Made by a program: the position numbers and the translations under genes
NCBI RefSeq assembly: GCF_900116205.1
Contig: NZ_FOZS01000007.1
Coordinates: forward strand, 1-55,856
Origin: Halostagnicola kamekurae
GTDB taxonomy: Archaea; Halobacteriota; Halobacteria; Halobacteriales; Natrialbaceae
Reading direction: 5' to 3'
Length of the DNA: 55,856 bases
In this document: piece by piece, positions 18,601-27,247 of the stretch
Layout of the letters: every line of letters starts with the position of its first letter
Position numbering within the stretch: position 1 is the stretch's first letter
Notes under the pieces: generated by a model
Database searches by the model: none
Seen by the model: only the letters and a program-made list of their open reading frames with translations
Told to the model about the DNA's origin: nothing

Positions 18601-19605
18601 TTAGCTGCGGAGTTTAGACATATCAACTCTGTCCGGTATCGTATTGATAGAGTCCTCTAGAGCCTCTTTAGCACGTTCGTGTGAACCATATTCGACAGCG
18701 TTTCCTGTCTCCTCCGACCAAGTTTGAACTTCATCAGTCTGGAGTGCAGACTTGACACTTTCTGCGAGGGTATCACGGATATCAGTCGGCGTTTCGGGCG
18801 GCAAAAACATGCACCGAGTGAGTTGACCGATGTAGTCGATGCTACTGAACCCAGAGTCCGACGGGGATTGGGCCTCAGGGAAAACAGAGCTTCCATCACT
18901 TGAGAGAATGGAGACAGCCTCAAGATCGCCTGATTTGACGGCGCTCTGTGCGGCAGTGTCGGTGGTTGCAACGACAGGAACTTCACCAGAAACGGCTGCC
19001 TTAATTGCAGGACCAGCACCGTCGTAAGCGACGTATTGCTCGTAATTCAGGTCGTACTCATTCTTCATCACGATGGCAGCGAGGTTGACTATGCCACCAC
19101 GGCCAAGCCCTGCAAATCGCGTGAGCTCTCCGGACTGATACCGCTCAATGAGATCTTTGAGGCCCTCGATGTTGTGTTCGGGATTTGCGAAGATGCCATA
19201 GGGAGTCCGGGCATACGTACAGACCGGCATTCCGTTCGTGATATCCCACTCCGGCTGGTGTACGAGATAAGAAATCGGCGTGGATGGTGGGTTGAATCCA
19301 CCAAAAGTGTATCCGTCAGGTTTAGCGCGCAATATCTCGGAAGTACCTTTTAGCGAGGCAGCCCCGGGTACGTTTTCGATTGCGATCCCATTGTCCATTT
19401 CGTTGGAGACCTGAGGCATAATCTTCCGAGCGTAGGTGTCGGTACCACCACCCTGACTGAAGGGAACAATGTAGGTTATGCTTTGACTGGGGTATTCACC
19501 ACTGCTAGGCTGGAGCGCGCTGCAGCCCGCTAGTGCTGCGGCGCCAGCTCCGGTTGTAGTAATGAATCCACGACGCGTCGTGGCGACGTTGTTGTCACGT
19601 GCCAT
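18601..19605 (-). CDS. tctC: TctC: Tat-exported tricarboxylate-binding lipoprotein
   Basis: A 334-residue substrate-binding protein of the TctC/Bug family. The N-terminus has a twin-arginine signal (TTRRGFITTTGAGAAALAGC) ending in a lipobox, so the protein is lipid-anchored outside the cell. The family signature follows: YPSQSITYIVPFSQGGGTDTYAR (given here in pieces: YPSQSITYIVPF, SQGGGTDTYAR), with the GG loop that binds carboxylates. It heads the operon tctC-tcuA-tctB-tctA-prpF. A TATA-like TTAATAATG at about 19629-19637 on the minus strand lies some 25 nt before the ATG at 19605. Between them sits a 13-bp palindrome (19606-19618). The ligand is probably a di- or tricarboxylate. Confidence 0.92.
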   Translation of the reverse strand: MARDNNVATTRRGFITTTGAGAAALAGCSALQPSSGEYPSQSITYIVPFSQGGGTDTYARKIMPQVSNEMDNGIAIENVPGAASLKGTSEILRAKPDGYTFGGFNPPSTPISYLVHQPEWDITNGMPVCTYARTPYGIFANPEHNIEGLKDLIERYQSGELTRFAGLGRGGIVNLAAIVMKNEYDLNYEQYVAYDGAGPAIKAAVSGEVPVVATTDTAAQSAVKSGDLEAVSILSSDGSSVFPEAQSPSDSGFSSIDYIGQLTRCMFLPPETPTDIRDTLAESVKSALQTDEVQTWSEETGNAVEYGSHERAKEALEDSINTIPDRVDMSKLRS

Positions 19606-19618
19606 ACGCTCCGAGCGT
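19606..19618. promoter_or_regulatory. 13-bp palindrome at the tctC start
   Basis: ACGCTC and GAGCGT are perfect inverted arms around one base. They sit between the TATA-like element (19629-19637) and the ATG at 19605. In a leaderless transcript this covers the start site, so it is a plausible repressor operator or a short 5' hairpin. Confidence 0.4.
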
Positions 19619-19867
19619 TGGATTCATCATTATTAAGGTTATCGAATTGGGGTGCCATCCGTTACCAACGACTGAATTCACGAGGAGTGATACCATAGAG
19701 ATTTTGATCTCCACTTCGGTTCGTCACGTTTTATGGACGTCTAGGGAGGCCAAGTCAGATTTTCCCTCAGGACGATATGTTCATCATGAAGAATTCTACA
19801 TTCCCGCGGCGAGCCATTGAGCCAATTATCTTGGTATACTACACTCTCATAAGCGACCTCTGGAATA

Positions 19868-19882
19868 TTCACATAATGTGAA
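19868..19882. promoter_or_regulatory. Perfect 15-bp palindrome, possible IclR-type operator
   Basis: TTCACAT and ATGTGAA are perfect arms around a central A. A related half-site ATTGTGAAT is at 19965-19973. The inverted pair ATTCACAAT (22043-22051) and ATTGTGATT (22066-22074) flanks the TATA of the iclR gene at 22082. The shared core ATTGTGA/TTCACA suggests sites for that regulator; this is inference from sequence similarity only. Confidence 0.4.
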
Positions 19883-20316
19883 TGATTCGAGAGCCACTTT
19901 TGATCCGTAGCGGTACTATGAGCGCTATTATAAGACTAATAATTGCATATAGGTTTACTCAGGTATTGTGAATTATTCTATGGAAATAGTGAGAGTAAAC
20001 CTCTGTAGTAACGATCTCTGAATCGTTAATCTTCGGATTAGCGGTGGTTTGAGCCCAAAATCGGCGAATTTTGACGATTCACGATGCCGCACATAATTAA
20101 CATATATTATAGTTCAGGAATAAACATGGATGCATTTCCCAGAGGGACGTAATATACTGGTGCGGGTAGTATTCGATGGAAAGCATACTGAATTAATATC
20201 GCGCGCTATCTACTACCGCTTAATGATGAACGCTCTCCGGAAGTACGGCGGGGGTCGAACAGAGGTGGCGCTGTGAAAGCGTAGCGGACATGGGTGCTGT
20301 TGACGCATCAGTCTAT
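19883..20316. other. AT-rich intergenic region with inverted repeats
   Basis: No gene is visible. It holds AGGTTTACTC (19951-19960) facing GAGTAAACCT (19993-20002), a perfect 10-bp inverted pair around 32 nt. A small hairpin TAACGAT/ATCGTTA lies at 20009-20028. Beyond about 20100 the sequence is featureless up to the IS1595 remnant. Confidence 0.4.
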
Positions 20317-20781
20317 ATGTTCCCAATTGAAGTCTTCTGCCAGAATGCGAGTGCCGTGAGAGCCTCGAGTGATCGCGCTGCCGATCTGAATCAGTGATCA
20401 AGCATGAAGGACCTCGAGTGTATCAACGACATCGCTGTAAAAATCGTGGACGCTCGTTCAACGACAATACGAAGATGGTCTTCGCACACGCGAGGATTGG
20501 CTTCTATAAGCTGTTGTTCACGTTCTACTCGTTACTCCGGTTCACGATGATTATCCGCCAGTTAGACGGTGAACTTGATGTTTCGTGTTGTTCGCTTCAC
20601 CGTCGCGTCGAACGTTTCGACGAAGCCCTCGGCTTGCCTCGGGACGATCTAGTTGGTTCAGTTGAAATTAATAAGTTCTACGTTCCTACCGGGAAGAAAT
20701 ACTCCGAGCGGGATCAATTGTCGCGCTCAGGTGGCTGTCGAAACGTGGACGAGGAAGTTACGATGCCTTGTTTTGCCGGCG
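20317..20781 (+). pseudogene. IS1595-family transposase, N-terminal remnant
   Basis: The start MFPIEVFCQNASA (ATG at 20317) is followed by frameshifts. Then come VIKHEGPRVYQRHRCKNRGR, SFNDNTKMVFAHARIG, IRQLDGELDVSC and LVGSVEINKFYV, which are the zinc-ribbon and first catalytic block of IS1595-type transposases. The usual Cys-x-x-Cys knuckle is damaged (CKNR for CKNC), and the expected DEFY is INKFY. Another frame gives SKRGRGSYD just before the IS5-type element, which cuts it off. It is dead, and complementary to the C-terminal remnant at 11940. Confidence 0.75.
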
Positions 20782-21730
20782 AGTGACGACAGTCTCAGAC
20801 ACTTTTACGGCGATTTTCCGTCAGATTAACCGGGAAATGGACGCCGTCTGGCGATATGGCATCTCTCAGACGGCTAGCGCGGATGTGTCGAGACCTTGCC
20901 AAACAGCACGTTGACGATCCGGACGTACCCGCCGCGCCAGACGGCGCGGACGGGTACACCGAGTGGGTGCAGATCGCGTTAATTCTGTACCGCGTCAAAT
21001 TGGATAAGAGCCTTCGCGAGACGGAAGACCACCTCAATGAGATGTCCGGTGTCCTCGCTGTGTTCGGACTCGACGAGGCACCGTACTACAGCTCGTTCTG
21101 TCGGTGGGAACAAGACTACCGGATGCGTGAACTCCGCCGCCTGCTCCGCCGACGTGCGGAGCAGGCGGGCTGGAGTGGTGAAGCCGCAATTGACGCGAGT
21201 GGTTTCCAGCGTGATCAAACCAGCCATCATTACCGCGACCGCGCGAACTACTCGTTTCAGTCGATGAAGACGACGAGCTTGATCGACGTGAACTCGCTAG
21301 CGATCAAGGACGTTCACTACACGAGACAGAAGGCGTGGGACGACCATATCGGGATGCAGGTCTTCCGCGTTCCAGCGGAAGACCTGCGCGTACTGTCTGC
21401 TGACGCGAACTACTCGTGGGGAGAGTTTCGTGAGGAATGCCGCTCCGACTCAACGCGCGTTGATCAAGCACAGAGAACAGAAACCGTTGCAGAAGTCCCA
21501 CAACACTCGAATGAACGAGGACTACAACCAGCACTGGATGAGTGAAACCGGCTTCTCGCAGCTGAAGGAAGACGACGGCGAGAAGCTCCGCTTCCGAAGC
21601 TGGCACGGCCAGTTCCGAGAGCTGACACGGAAGTGCATCGTGCGTAACCTGACGCAGGCGGCGAATTAAGGGTTCGCCGCCTGCTCCCCCTTCTCCGGAT
21701 GTATCCGGAAGAGGTATTGCCGTCGTCACT
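20782..21730 (+). mobile_element. IS5-type insertion sequence, inactive copy
   Basis: The ends carry a 9-bp inverted repeat: AGTGACGAC at 20782-20790 and GTCGTCACT at 21722-21730. Between them lies one transposase gene with a frameshift. The element interrupts an older IS1595 remnant. I could not find an obvious target-site duplication. Confidence 0.65.
20856..21669 (+). pseudogene. IS5-family transposase with a frameshift
   Basis: From the ATG at 20856 the first frame reads MASLRRLARMCRDLAKQHVD and continues through GEAAIDASGFQRDQTSHHY, which carries the first DDE aspartate, to LSADANYSWGEFREECRSDS near 21450. The C-terminal part continues in another frame as RALIKHREQKPLQKSHNT and MSETGFSQLKEDDGEKLRFR, ending LTQAAN at 21669. 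One indel at about 21440-21465 therefore splits an otherwise nearly complete gene. Decay looks recent: no other stop is present. A functional protein would need frameshifting, for which I see no slippery signal. Confidence 0.8.
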
Positions 21731-22081
21731 GGACCAATGGAGCAAGATACGATAGTTTTGACGCTTCAGCAGCCACCGTGAGTAGTGGTTACTGCATCTT
21801 CTGAGTTCAAAAACTCGTCTCCGACGCTTTGATCCTGTGGAAATTGACCCTATCCAGACGCTGTCTTGCATTCAACAAGGCAACAGAACAGCAAGAGTAG
21901 TATATATTACAGTCAAAATATGAGCGAGTATCCCAGATGACCGATTATATCGACACATATCGTGAATCGATTGCGTTTGGAAATAACGGAGCTAGAGCGC
22001 TTCAGAGCGAGGTTGTTTAAGGATACGAGTAGAAATATCGAGATTCACAATATATATATGCCCCTATTGTGATTATATAAT
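21731..22081. promoter_or_regulatory. Intergenic region with iclR promoter and flanking inverted half-sites
   Basis: No convincing gene is present. A TATATATAT run at about 22050-22058 lies some 25-30 nt before the ATG at 22082. It is bracketed by ATTCACAAT (22043-22051) and ATTGTGATT (22066-22074), a layout expected for an autoregulated promoter. Confidence 0.45.
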
Positions 22082-22855
22082 ATGGCCAATAATACGTCTT
22101 CCGGCCGTCAACTCAAAACTCTCACGACTGCTTTTGAACTGATTGACATTATCCAGCAGCAAAACGGTATGTCGATTGAATCTCTTGCAAAAGAGATGGA
22201 CTTAGCACAAAGTACTGTTCATGGATATGTGAAAACTCTCACGAATAATGGATACCTCGTCTATGAGGACGGGAAGTACCACATTGGATTGGAATTTTTG
22301 AATAAAGGTGGTTATGCTAGGATGAGAAAACCGGAGTATGATTTGATCATATCGAAATTGGAGGGATTAGCAGAACAGACTGGCGAACGCGTCCAATTTA
22401 TTGTTGAAGAAAATGGGAGAGGTTACTATATTCACACATCTATCGGACAAAATGCTGTCCAGGTAGATGCACATATTGGGAAGGTAGTCCACCTTCATGC
22501 GAGCTCTGCAGGAAAAGCCATTCTTGCCCATTTATCAGAGGATCGCGTAAAGCAGATACTCAACCAGTGGGGAACTCCGACATACACTCAACATACGATT
22601 ACCAGTTACGAAGAATTACTAGAAGAGCTGAGTACTATCCGGGATAGAGGATATTCAATTAGCGACCAAGAATCGATTAGTGGTCTTCGAGCAATTGGGG
22701 CACCAATCCGTTCCCAAAGTAGTGGTCAGCCACTTGGGGCAATTAGTCTCTCAGGCCCGGCCCATCGGCTCAAAGGAGAATGGTTTGAACAAGAGATTCC
22801 AGATATTGTTCTTGCAGTCGTAAACGAAATAGAACTCGATCTGGAGTATCAGTAA
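22082..22855 (+). CDS. IclR-family transcriptional regulator
   Basis: A 257-residue regulator. An N-terminal winged helix-turn-helix lies at about 10-75 (TTAFELIDIIQQQNGMSIES, then LAQSTVHGYVKTLTNNGYLV). A C-terminal effector domain (about 85-250) includes the usual LHASSAGKAILAHLSEDRV and GLRAIGAPIRS segments. IclR proteins bind small carboxylates or sugars acids in the C-terminal domain and repress or activate neighbouring operons. Its likely targets are itself and perhaps the tct operon 2.5 kb to the left, given similar ATTGTGA-type sites near both. Codons are more AT-rich than in the catabolic genes, which suggests a separate origin. Confidence 0.9.
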   Translation: MANNTSSGRQLKTLTTAFELIDIIQQQNGMSIESLAKEMDLAQSTVHGYVKTLTNNGYLVYEDGKYHIGLEFLNKGGYARMRKPEYDLIISKLEGLAEQTGERVQFIVEENGRGYYIHTSIGQNAVQVDAHIGKVVHLHASSAGKAILAHLSEDRVKQILNQWGTPTYTQHTITSYEELLEELSTIRDRGYSISDQESISGLRAIGAPIRSQSSGQPLGAISLSGPAHRLKGEWFEQEIPDIVLAVVNEIELDLEYQ

Positions 22856-23100
22856 TCAATTATTCAATTGACCATAATACGGGTACGAATGGGGGCAGAG
22901 TCTCAGGTGTGAATTACAACGGTATGAGTGTAATCAGTATGAGGGATTCAGTCAAAGTTCGTAATCTCTTTGTGATGAGCAGGCCAATTGAGCGTGAATT
23001 TGGCTAGGATTGAAAGGATAGGTCACGTCGAACACCTAATGGGTGTCTGGTGCATTTGCCTTCGGTAAGCATAATTACTCGAGGTTTCTGATTGGTGATT

Positions 23101-23996
23101 TCACTCTCGTACCTCATCAATCCCGTCAGCAACATCTTTGGCCTGGATATCGGAGTACGATTCATGGGTCGTTTCGATGGATTTGTGCCGAAGTGCTGAT
23201 TGGGCGAGTTCGGAGTGGCCCTTCTCATAGAGTTCAGCTCCAAGCGCTCGTCTCGCACCATGGGGTTTCAGATACTCACCATTCTCTAGGTTGATACTAG
23301 CCTCTTTCGTCAGTCGCTTCATCACTGATCGACCACCGGCCTTCGTTAGTGCTGGCGGCGGAACCTGAGCGCTTCGAAGGGCATCGTCGATAGCTACATC
23401 TGCATCTGGATCCTCCTCAACTGCATCGCGATACGCTGCATATTTCGAGGGAGCATGATTAGTAGGAAAGATCGGCCAGTCATCGATCGGCGGATCTGCA
23501 ATGCGACGGTATCGCTGAAGTGCGTCTTGAGCGGCTGACGGAAGACCAACGCGTTCATACTGGCGGGATTTGCCGAACACCTCAAGCGAGTGGTTCTCGA
23601 GATCGATATCGCCCCAGGTCACCCCGTTCCGATCGTCATCACGCGGATCCCGGAACAGTTCAGCGCCACGAACGCCGGCGCCAGCGAGCAGGACCACGAT
23701 CGCCCGGTCGCGATAGGCGATTTCGCGAGATATATCGATCGTACCCTCAAGGGCGAGATCCACACGTTCAGTAACGTAGTTGATGAGCTGCTGGCGGTGT
23801 TTGGGGTCCCAGAACTGGCGGTTCGATCCCCTTTGTCTTCGGGGAGGAACTCTTCTGCACGCTGTGTATTTGCTGGATTGGTGTCTAGCAGTTCGTCGCG
23901 GACGCAAAACGAGAGAAACGCACGTACGTACTTGAAGTACGTATTCGTCGTCAACGCTATCAAATTTTGGTCGGTGTAATGCTCACAGAGTTTCAC
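23101..23996 (-). pseudogene. Truncated, frameshifted tyrosine recombinase (XerC/D type)
   Basis: A second copy of the integrase at 39861-40958. The N-terminal about 85 residues are missing. Homology starts in one frame near 23960 with TTNTYFKYVRAFLSFCVRDE and continues to AEEFLPEDKGDR, then shifts frame near 23825. The rest reads RQFWDPKHRQQLINYVTERV down to the C-terminus DEVRE at 23101. The catalytic Arg (GAGVRGAEL), H-x-x-R (PHGARR) and Tyr (THESYSD) blocks all survive, so the damage is confined to the N-terminal domain and one frameshift. Divergence from the intact copy is modest, so this is an old duplicate or related element. It lies in the same orientation as the intact copy and about 17 kb from it. 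Confidence 0.88.
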
Positions 23997-25199
23997 TCGA
24001 CGGGACGCGACGCGCTATCACGGCTACGAAAAAGGCCACTCGACGATGCTCATATAATTACCGAGGAGCATTGCTAGAAACCCGGGTGCGAAGTCGGAAG
24101 CCATGTAGAGTTAGAAATAATTTCATATAAATTGAGCTGATAGTAGTGGTATCGATCACGGTCGACAACTCGAAGAGTGGATCAAAAAACGGTTGCTGAG
24201 AGCAGAGTGTAGCTGCCTCCAACATTCTTCCGCTGGATTTAATCGGTCGAATACATCGGCAAGGTCACGAACCCAATTGTCACAGACCTAGTGGTCCTGA
24301 CAACCTCGACTTCGGACGTTACATTATACTCATCGGAATTGAACTTAATCGAGATATGCGGGAGACAGCGCCAAACGGCTCGTAGAAACCATTTTAAACT
24401 CATCTGCTGATCTGATAACTCCGATCGATTTCACTCTCGGCCAACTTCAAATTCCAAAACCGAGTGATTACTTCTAATTAATACTATAGGAGAATTTGAC
24501 GTTGAGTATCATCCTAACTATCTTGCTCGCTTTCTTTCGGAACTTCTGAATAACATAATATCGTCAACACTGTGTATCCCAGTGGTCGTAAAGTATACTT
24601 TTATACAGTATTTGATTGATATAAGTTCAGATTTTAGAAGAGGGGGCATCAAATTAGATAGAAACATTCAAAATTGCAATCAGAAGCAATACATCGGAAT
24701 TTATTTCCAAATAGCGGTGTGCCACTGCTGAATCATGGTCGTCTCATACCGCTGGAACCTGCTAATCTGGACAATTAAGTTCGACAATGCCGAATTATTC
24801 GCTAAGCGACTCCTCGACGACAGGTGGTTTACACACATACTATCGTAATTTGATTCGGAAGACTGTTGCATTGAACTGTGACAACAAAAACCATTATTCG
24901 TTGATCCGAGCTATCACCAATCGGTCCAACCCCATAATAATGATTATTCGCCTATGCAGAATTATCTTCAAAGTCCTTCAATTAGTACTTGGATCCGGTA
25001 AACAGAATCGATTCTAAGATCATCGTTGATAAAGTACGACAAGGTACCCGCCCGATCGGTTGCTATTACTTATTAGCAGAGAGAAAAATCGGTGTAGGAG
25101 AAATTAGAATACTGATTTCATGAAAATCGTCTCTGGATGACGTTTCGGTGTGTCTATAGTCGGTTCACCACTTTCCCACCTTGATAGAACGACGACATG
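23997..25199. other. AT-rich stretch of about 1.2 kb without genes
   Basis: No frame has haloarchaeal composition or a recognisable domain. A plus-strand segment near 24390-24475 (ETILNSSADLITPIDFTLG) and another near 24030 (GYEKGHSTML) look like gene scraps, the latter like the integrase C-terminal YEKGHS block. Probably a decayed integration zone. Confidence 0.4.
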
Positions 25200-25961
25200 C
25201 TATTGAGATCGAATCCTCTTCTGAATCCTATTTGCCGAACTAATGACTAACCCCGGGATATCCTGTTGGAACCGCTTCCCGGACATTGTATCAGCAGAAC
25301 TCACAACACTGATCGCTCCCAATTGGCTTTGAGAATCATCGATGACCGCAGCGATTCCCCGGACATCTTCCTGCCACTCCTCTCGGTCGAAAGCAATCCC
25401 GCGAGATCGAATGTCCTGTAGTTCCTCGTCTAGATCCGACCGGCTCGTCAGCGTGTTCCCCGTATACTCCGACAAGCCGTTTTGATCAATGATTGCGTCT
25501 ACATCTTCTGGACTCATCGCCGCAAGAAGTGCCTTTCCGGGCGCAGTACAGTGTAATGGAAGGGTGTCGCCCATTTCGATGGGAGGTTCGTCTGCTTTTT
25601 CTCTTGCCGCTGTGCACAGGCAGATTCCCGTCTTGCGTTCCACTACGACCAGACTTGCGACCAGTCGTGACGCTGTCGAAAGCTGACGAACCTCCGTGGC
25701 ACTCGCTCGATAGAGCGGATGGCGATTTCGCGTGATTCCGCCTATTTGGAGGAAGCGAAGACTAACTCGATAGGTCCAGTTATCGCGAATCACGAAACCC
25801 AGCTGTTTGAGCGTATCTAGGTGATTGTGGATGGTACTTTTCGAAAACGCTACTTGGTCATCGAGTTCAGTGATCGTCGCACCATTGTGTTCGAGGAGCA
25901 CTTCAATTAGACGCACACTGGTAGCAGTCGCTTTCACTGTCGTATCTTCTTTGTTAGTCAT
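25200..25961 (-). CDS. IclR-family transcriptional regulator
   Basis: A 253-residue IclR protein. The winged helix is at about 12-75 (IEVLLEHNGATITELDDQVA, FSKSTIHNHLDTLKQLGF). The effector domain has the standard LHCTAPGKALLAAMSPEDVD and a late AISVVSSADTMSG segment. It is only distantly similar to the IclR at 22082. It is the last gene on the minus strand after the kinase and the DgoD-like dehydratase, 66 nt downstream of the latter, with its own AT-rich upstream sequence. It probably controls the divergent sugar-acid/polyol cluster at 26-38 kb. The inverted repeat TTTGG-4-CCAAA at 28893 is a candidate target. The effector is unknown. Confidence 0.9.
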   Translation of the reverse strand: MTNKEDTTVKATATSVRLIEVLLEHNGATITELDDQVAFSKSTIHNHLDTLKQLGFVIRDNWTYRVSLRFLQIGGITRNRHPLYRASATEVRQLSTASRLVASLVVVERKTGICLCTAAREKADEPPIEMGDTLPLHCTAPGKALLAAMSPEDVDAIIDQNGLSEYTGNTLTSRSDLDEELQDIRSRGIAFDREEWQEDVRGIAAVIDDSQSQLGAISVVSSADTMSGKRFQQDIPGLVISSANRIQKRIRSQ

Positions 25962-26027
25962 AGTAGTGATCTATACGCGAGGGCCTAAAGAATTATTCTC
26001 TTATTCCGAAAGAGGTATTGTGGCCGG

Positions 26028-27179
26028 CTACCACTCGGCGATACTACCGTCGTCGTGGTACCAGATTGGGTTCTGCCAGTCGAATTGTGTATCGGCCTGC
26101 TCCCGTACGAACGATTCATCGATATCGATACCGAGTCCGGGCGCATCAGGTGCGTCGACGTAGCCGTTCTCAAATCCGAATACACCCGGGTCGAGAAGGT
26201 AAGCGAGGAGATCATTCTGATTGTGATCGTGGATATCGAGATTCTGGCTTTGAACGAACGCATTCGGAGTAGCGACCGCGATATGAAGACACGAGGCGAA
26301 GGCTATCGGACCGAGTGCACAGTGAAGTGCGACAGCGATATCGGCGGCTTCGGCAGCGTCGGCAATTTTCTTGACTTCGGTGATACCGCCAGCGTGCGAC
26401 GGATCCGGTTGGATGATATCCACCTGGCTGTTCGCGAGGGTCTGCTGGAACTCCCAGCGCGAGTACAGGCGCTCGCCGGAGGCAAGGGGCGTCTTTGTGT
26501 GTGACTCGATCCGTGGGAGAACATCGAAGTGTTCGGGGAGTACCGGCTCCTCATAGAACATCGGATCGTACGGATCTAGCTTCGATGCTACCCACTTGGC
26601 CATTCCCTTTGTTACTCGTCCGCGGAAGTCAACAGCGATATTAATGTTATTCCCTACCTCATCACGAACGCCAGCAAGACGGTTCGTAATCTCCTCGACA
26701 ACCTCTGGGGAGTCGATTCGGCGAATTTGAGAGTTCGCCGCCATTTTGAGGGTGGTGTATCCGTTGTTGACCGCCGTTTCCGCGGCTTCCCTCATCTCCT
26801 CGGGTGTATCGCCGCCAATCCACTGATACGTAAGGATCCGGTCTCGGGCCCTGCCACCGAGAAGGTCGTACACGGGTGCGCCATAGTGCTTGCCCTTAAT
26901 ATCCCAAAGTGCCTGATCGACACCGGCCATCGAGCTCATGAGAATGGGACCCCCCCTGAAATGACGACCGCGGTACATCGCCTGCCAATGGCGTTCGATC
27001 TCGAGAGGATCCTTCCCGAGAAGGTAATTGTCTATGATCTCCTCGACTGCCGTAATCGTCGTTCGCGCATGTCCTTCGACGATCGGTTCTCCCCACCCGA
27101 CCAATCCAGTGTCGGTCTCAAGCTTAAGGAACACCCACCGGGGAGGCACTTCGAACAGTTCATAGTCGATTATTTCCAT
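26028..27179 (-). CDS. Enolase-superfamily sugar-acid dehydratase (galactonate dehydratase-like)
   Basis: A 383-residue member of the mandelate racemase/muconate lactonizing enzyme group, closest by memory to D-galactonate dehydratase (DgoD). It would remove water from an aldonic acid to give a 2-keto-3-deoxy acid, using Mg2+. Visible landmarks are VPPRWVFLKLETDTGLVGWG and EPIVEGHARTTI at the N-terminus. The metal ligands follow as AVDFRGRV, FYEEPVLPEH and ASGERLYSR. The base region is PDPSHAGGITE, with LHCALGPIAF after it. The ATG at 27179 gives the family N-terminus; a GTG at 27200 is an alternative. It lies 68 nt after the FGGY kinase. Closely related enzymes act on other acid sugars, so the substrate is open. 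Confidence 0.86.
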   Translation of the reverse strand: MEIIDYELFEVPPRWVFLKLETDTGLVGWGEPIVEGHARTTITAVEEIIDNYLLGKDPLEIERHWQAMYRGRHFRGGPILMSSMAGVDQALWDIKGKHYGAPVYDLLGGRARDRILTYQWIGGDTPEEMREAAETAVNNGYTTLKMAANSQIRRIDSPEVVEEITNRLAGVRDEVGNNINIAVDFRGRVTKGMAKWVASKLDPYDPMFYEEPVLPEHFDVLPRIESHTKTPLASGERLYSRWEFQQTLANSQVDIIQPDPSHAGGITEVKKIADAAEAADIAVALHCALGPIAFASCLHIAVATPNAFVQSQNLDIHDHNQNDLLAYLLDPGVFGFENGYVDAPDAPGLGIDIDESFVREQADTQFDWQNPIWYHDDGSIAEW

Positions 27180-27247
27180 AGAAGACGGTATTTTCTCCAC
27201 ACTAATGGTAGTTGTCCCGAGTAGCGGGTGTCCAAACAGAGTGAAAA

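Noticed and set aside
20782..21730. Programmed frameshift in the IS5-type transposase
   Set aside because: No slippery run or downstream structure is visible at about 21440-21465. A simple inactivating indel is more likely.
24787..25017. 76-codon plus-strand ORF
   Set aside because: Basic, low-complexity composition in an AT-rich gene desert; probably chance.
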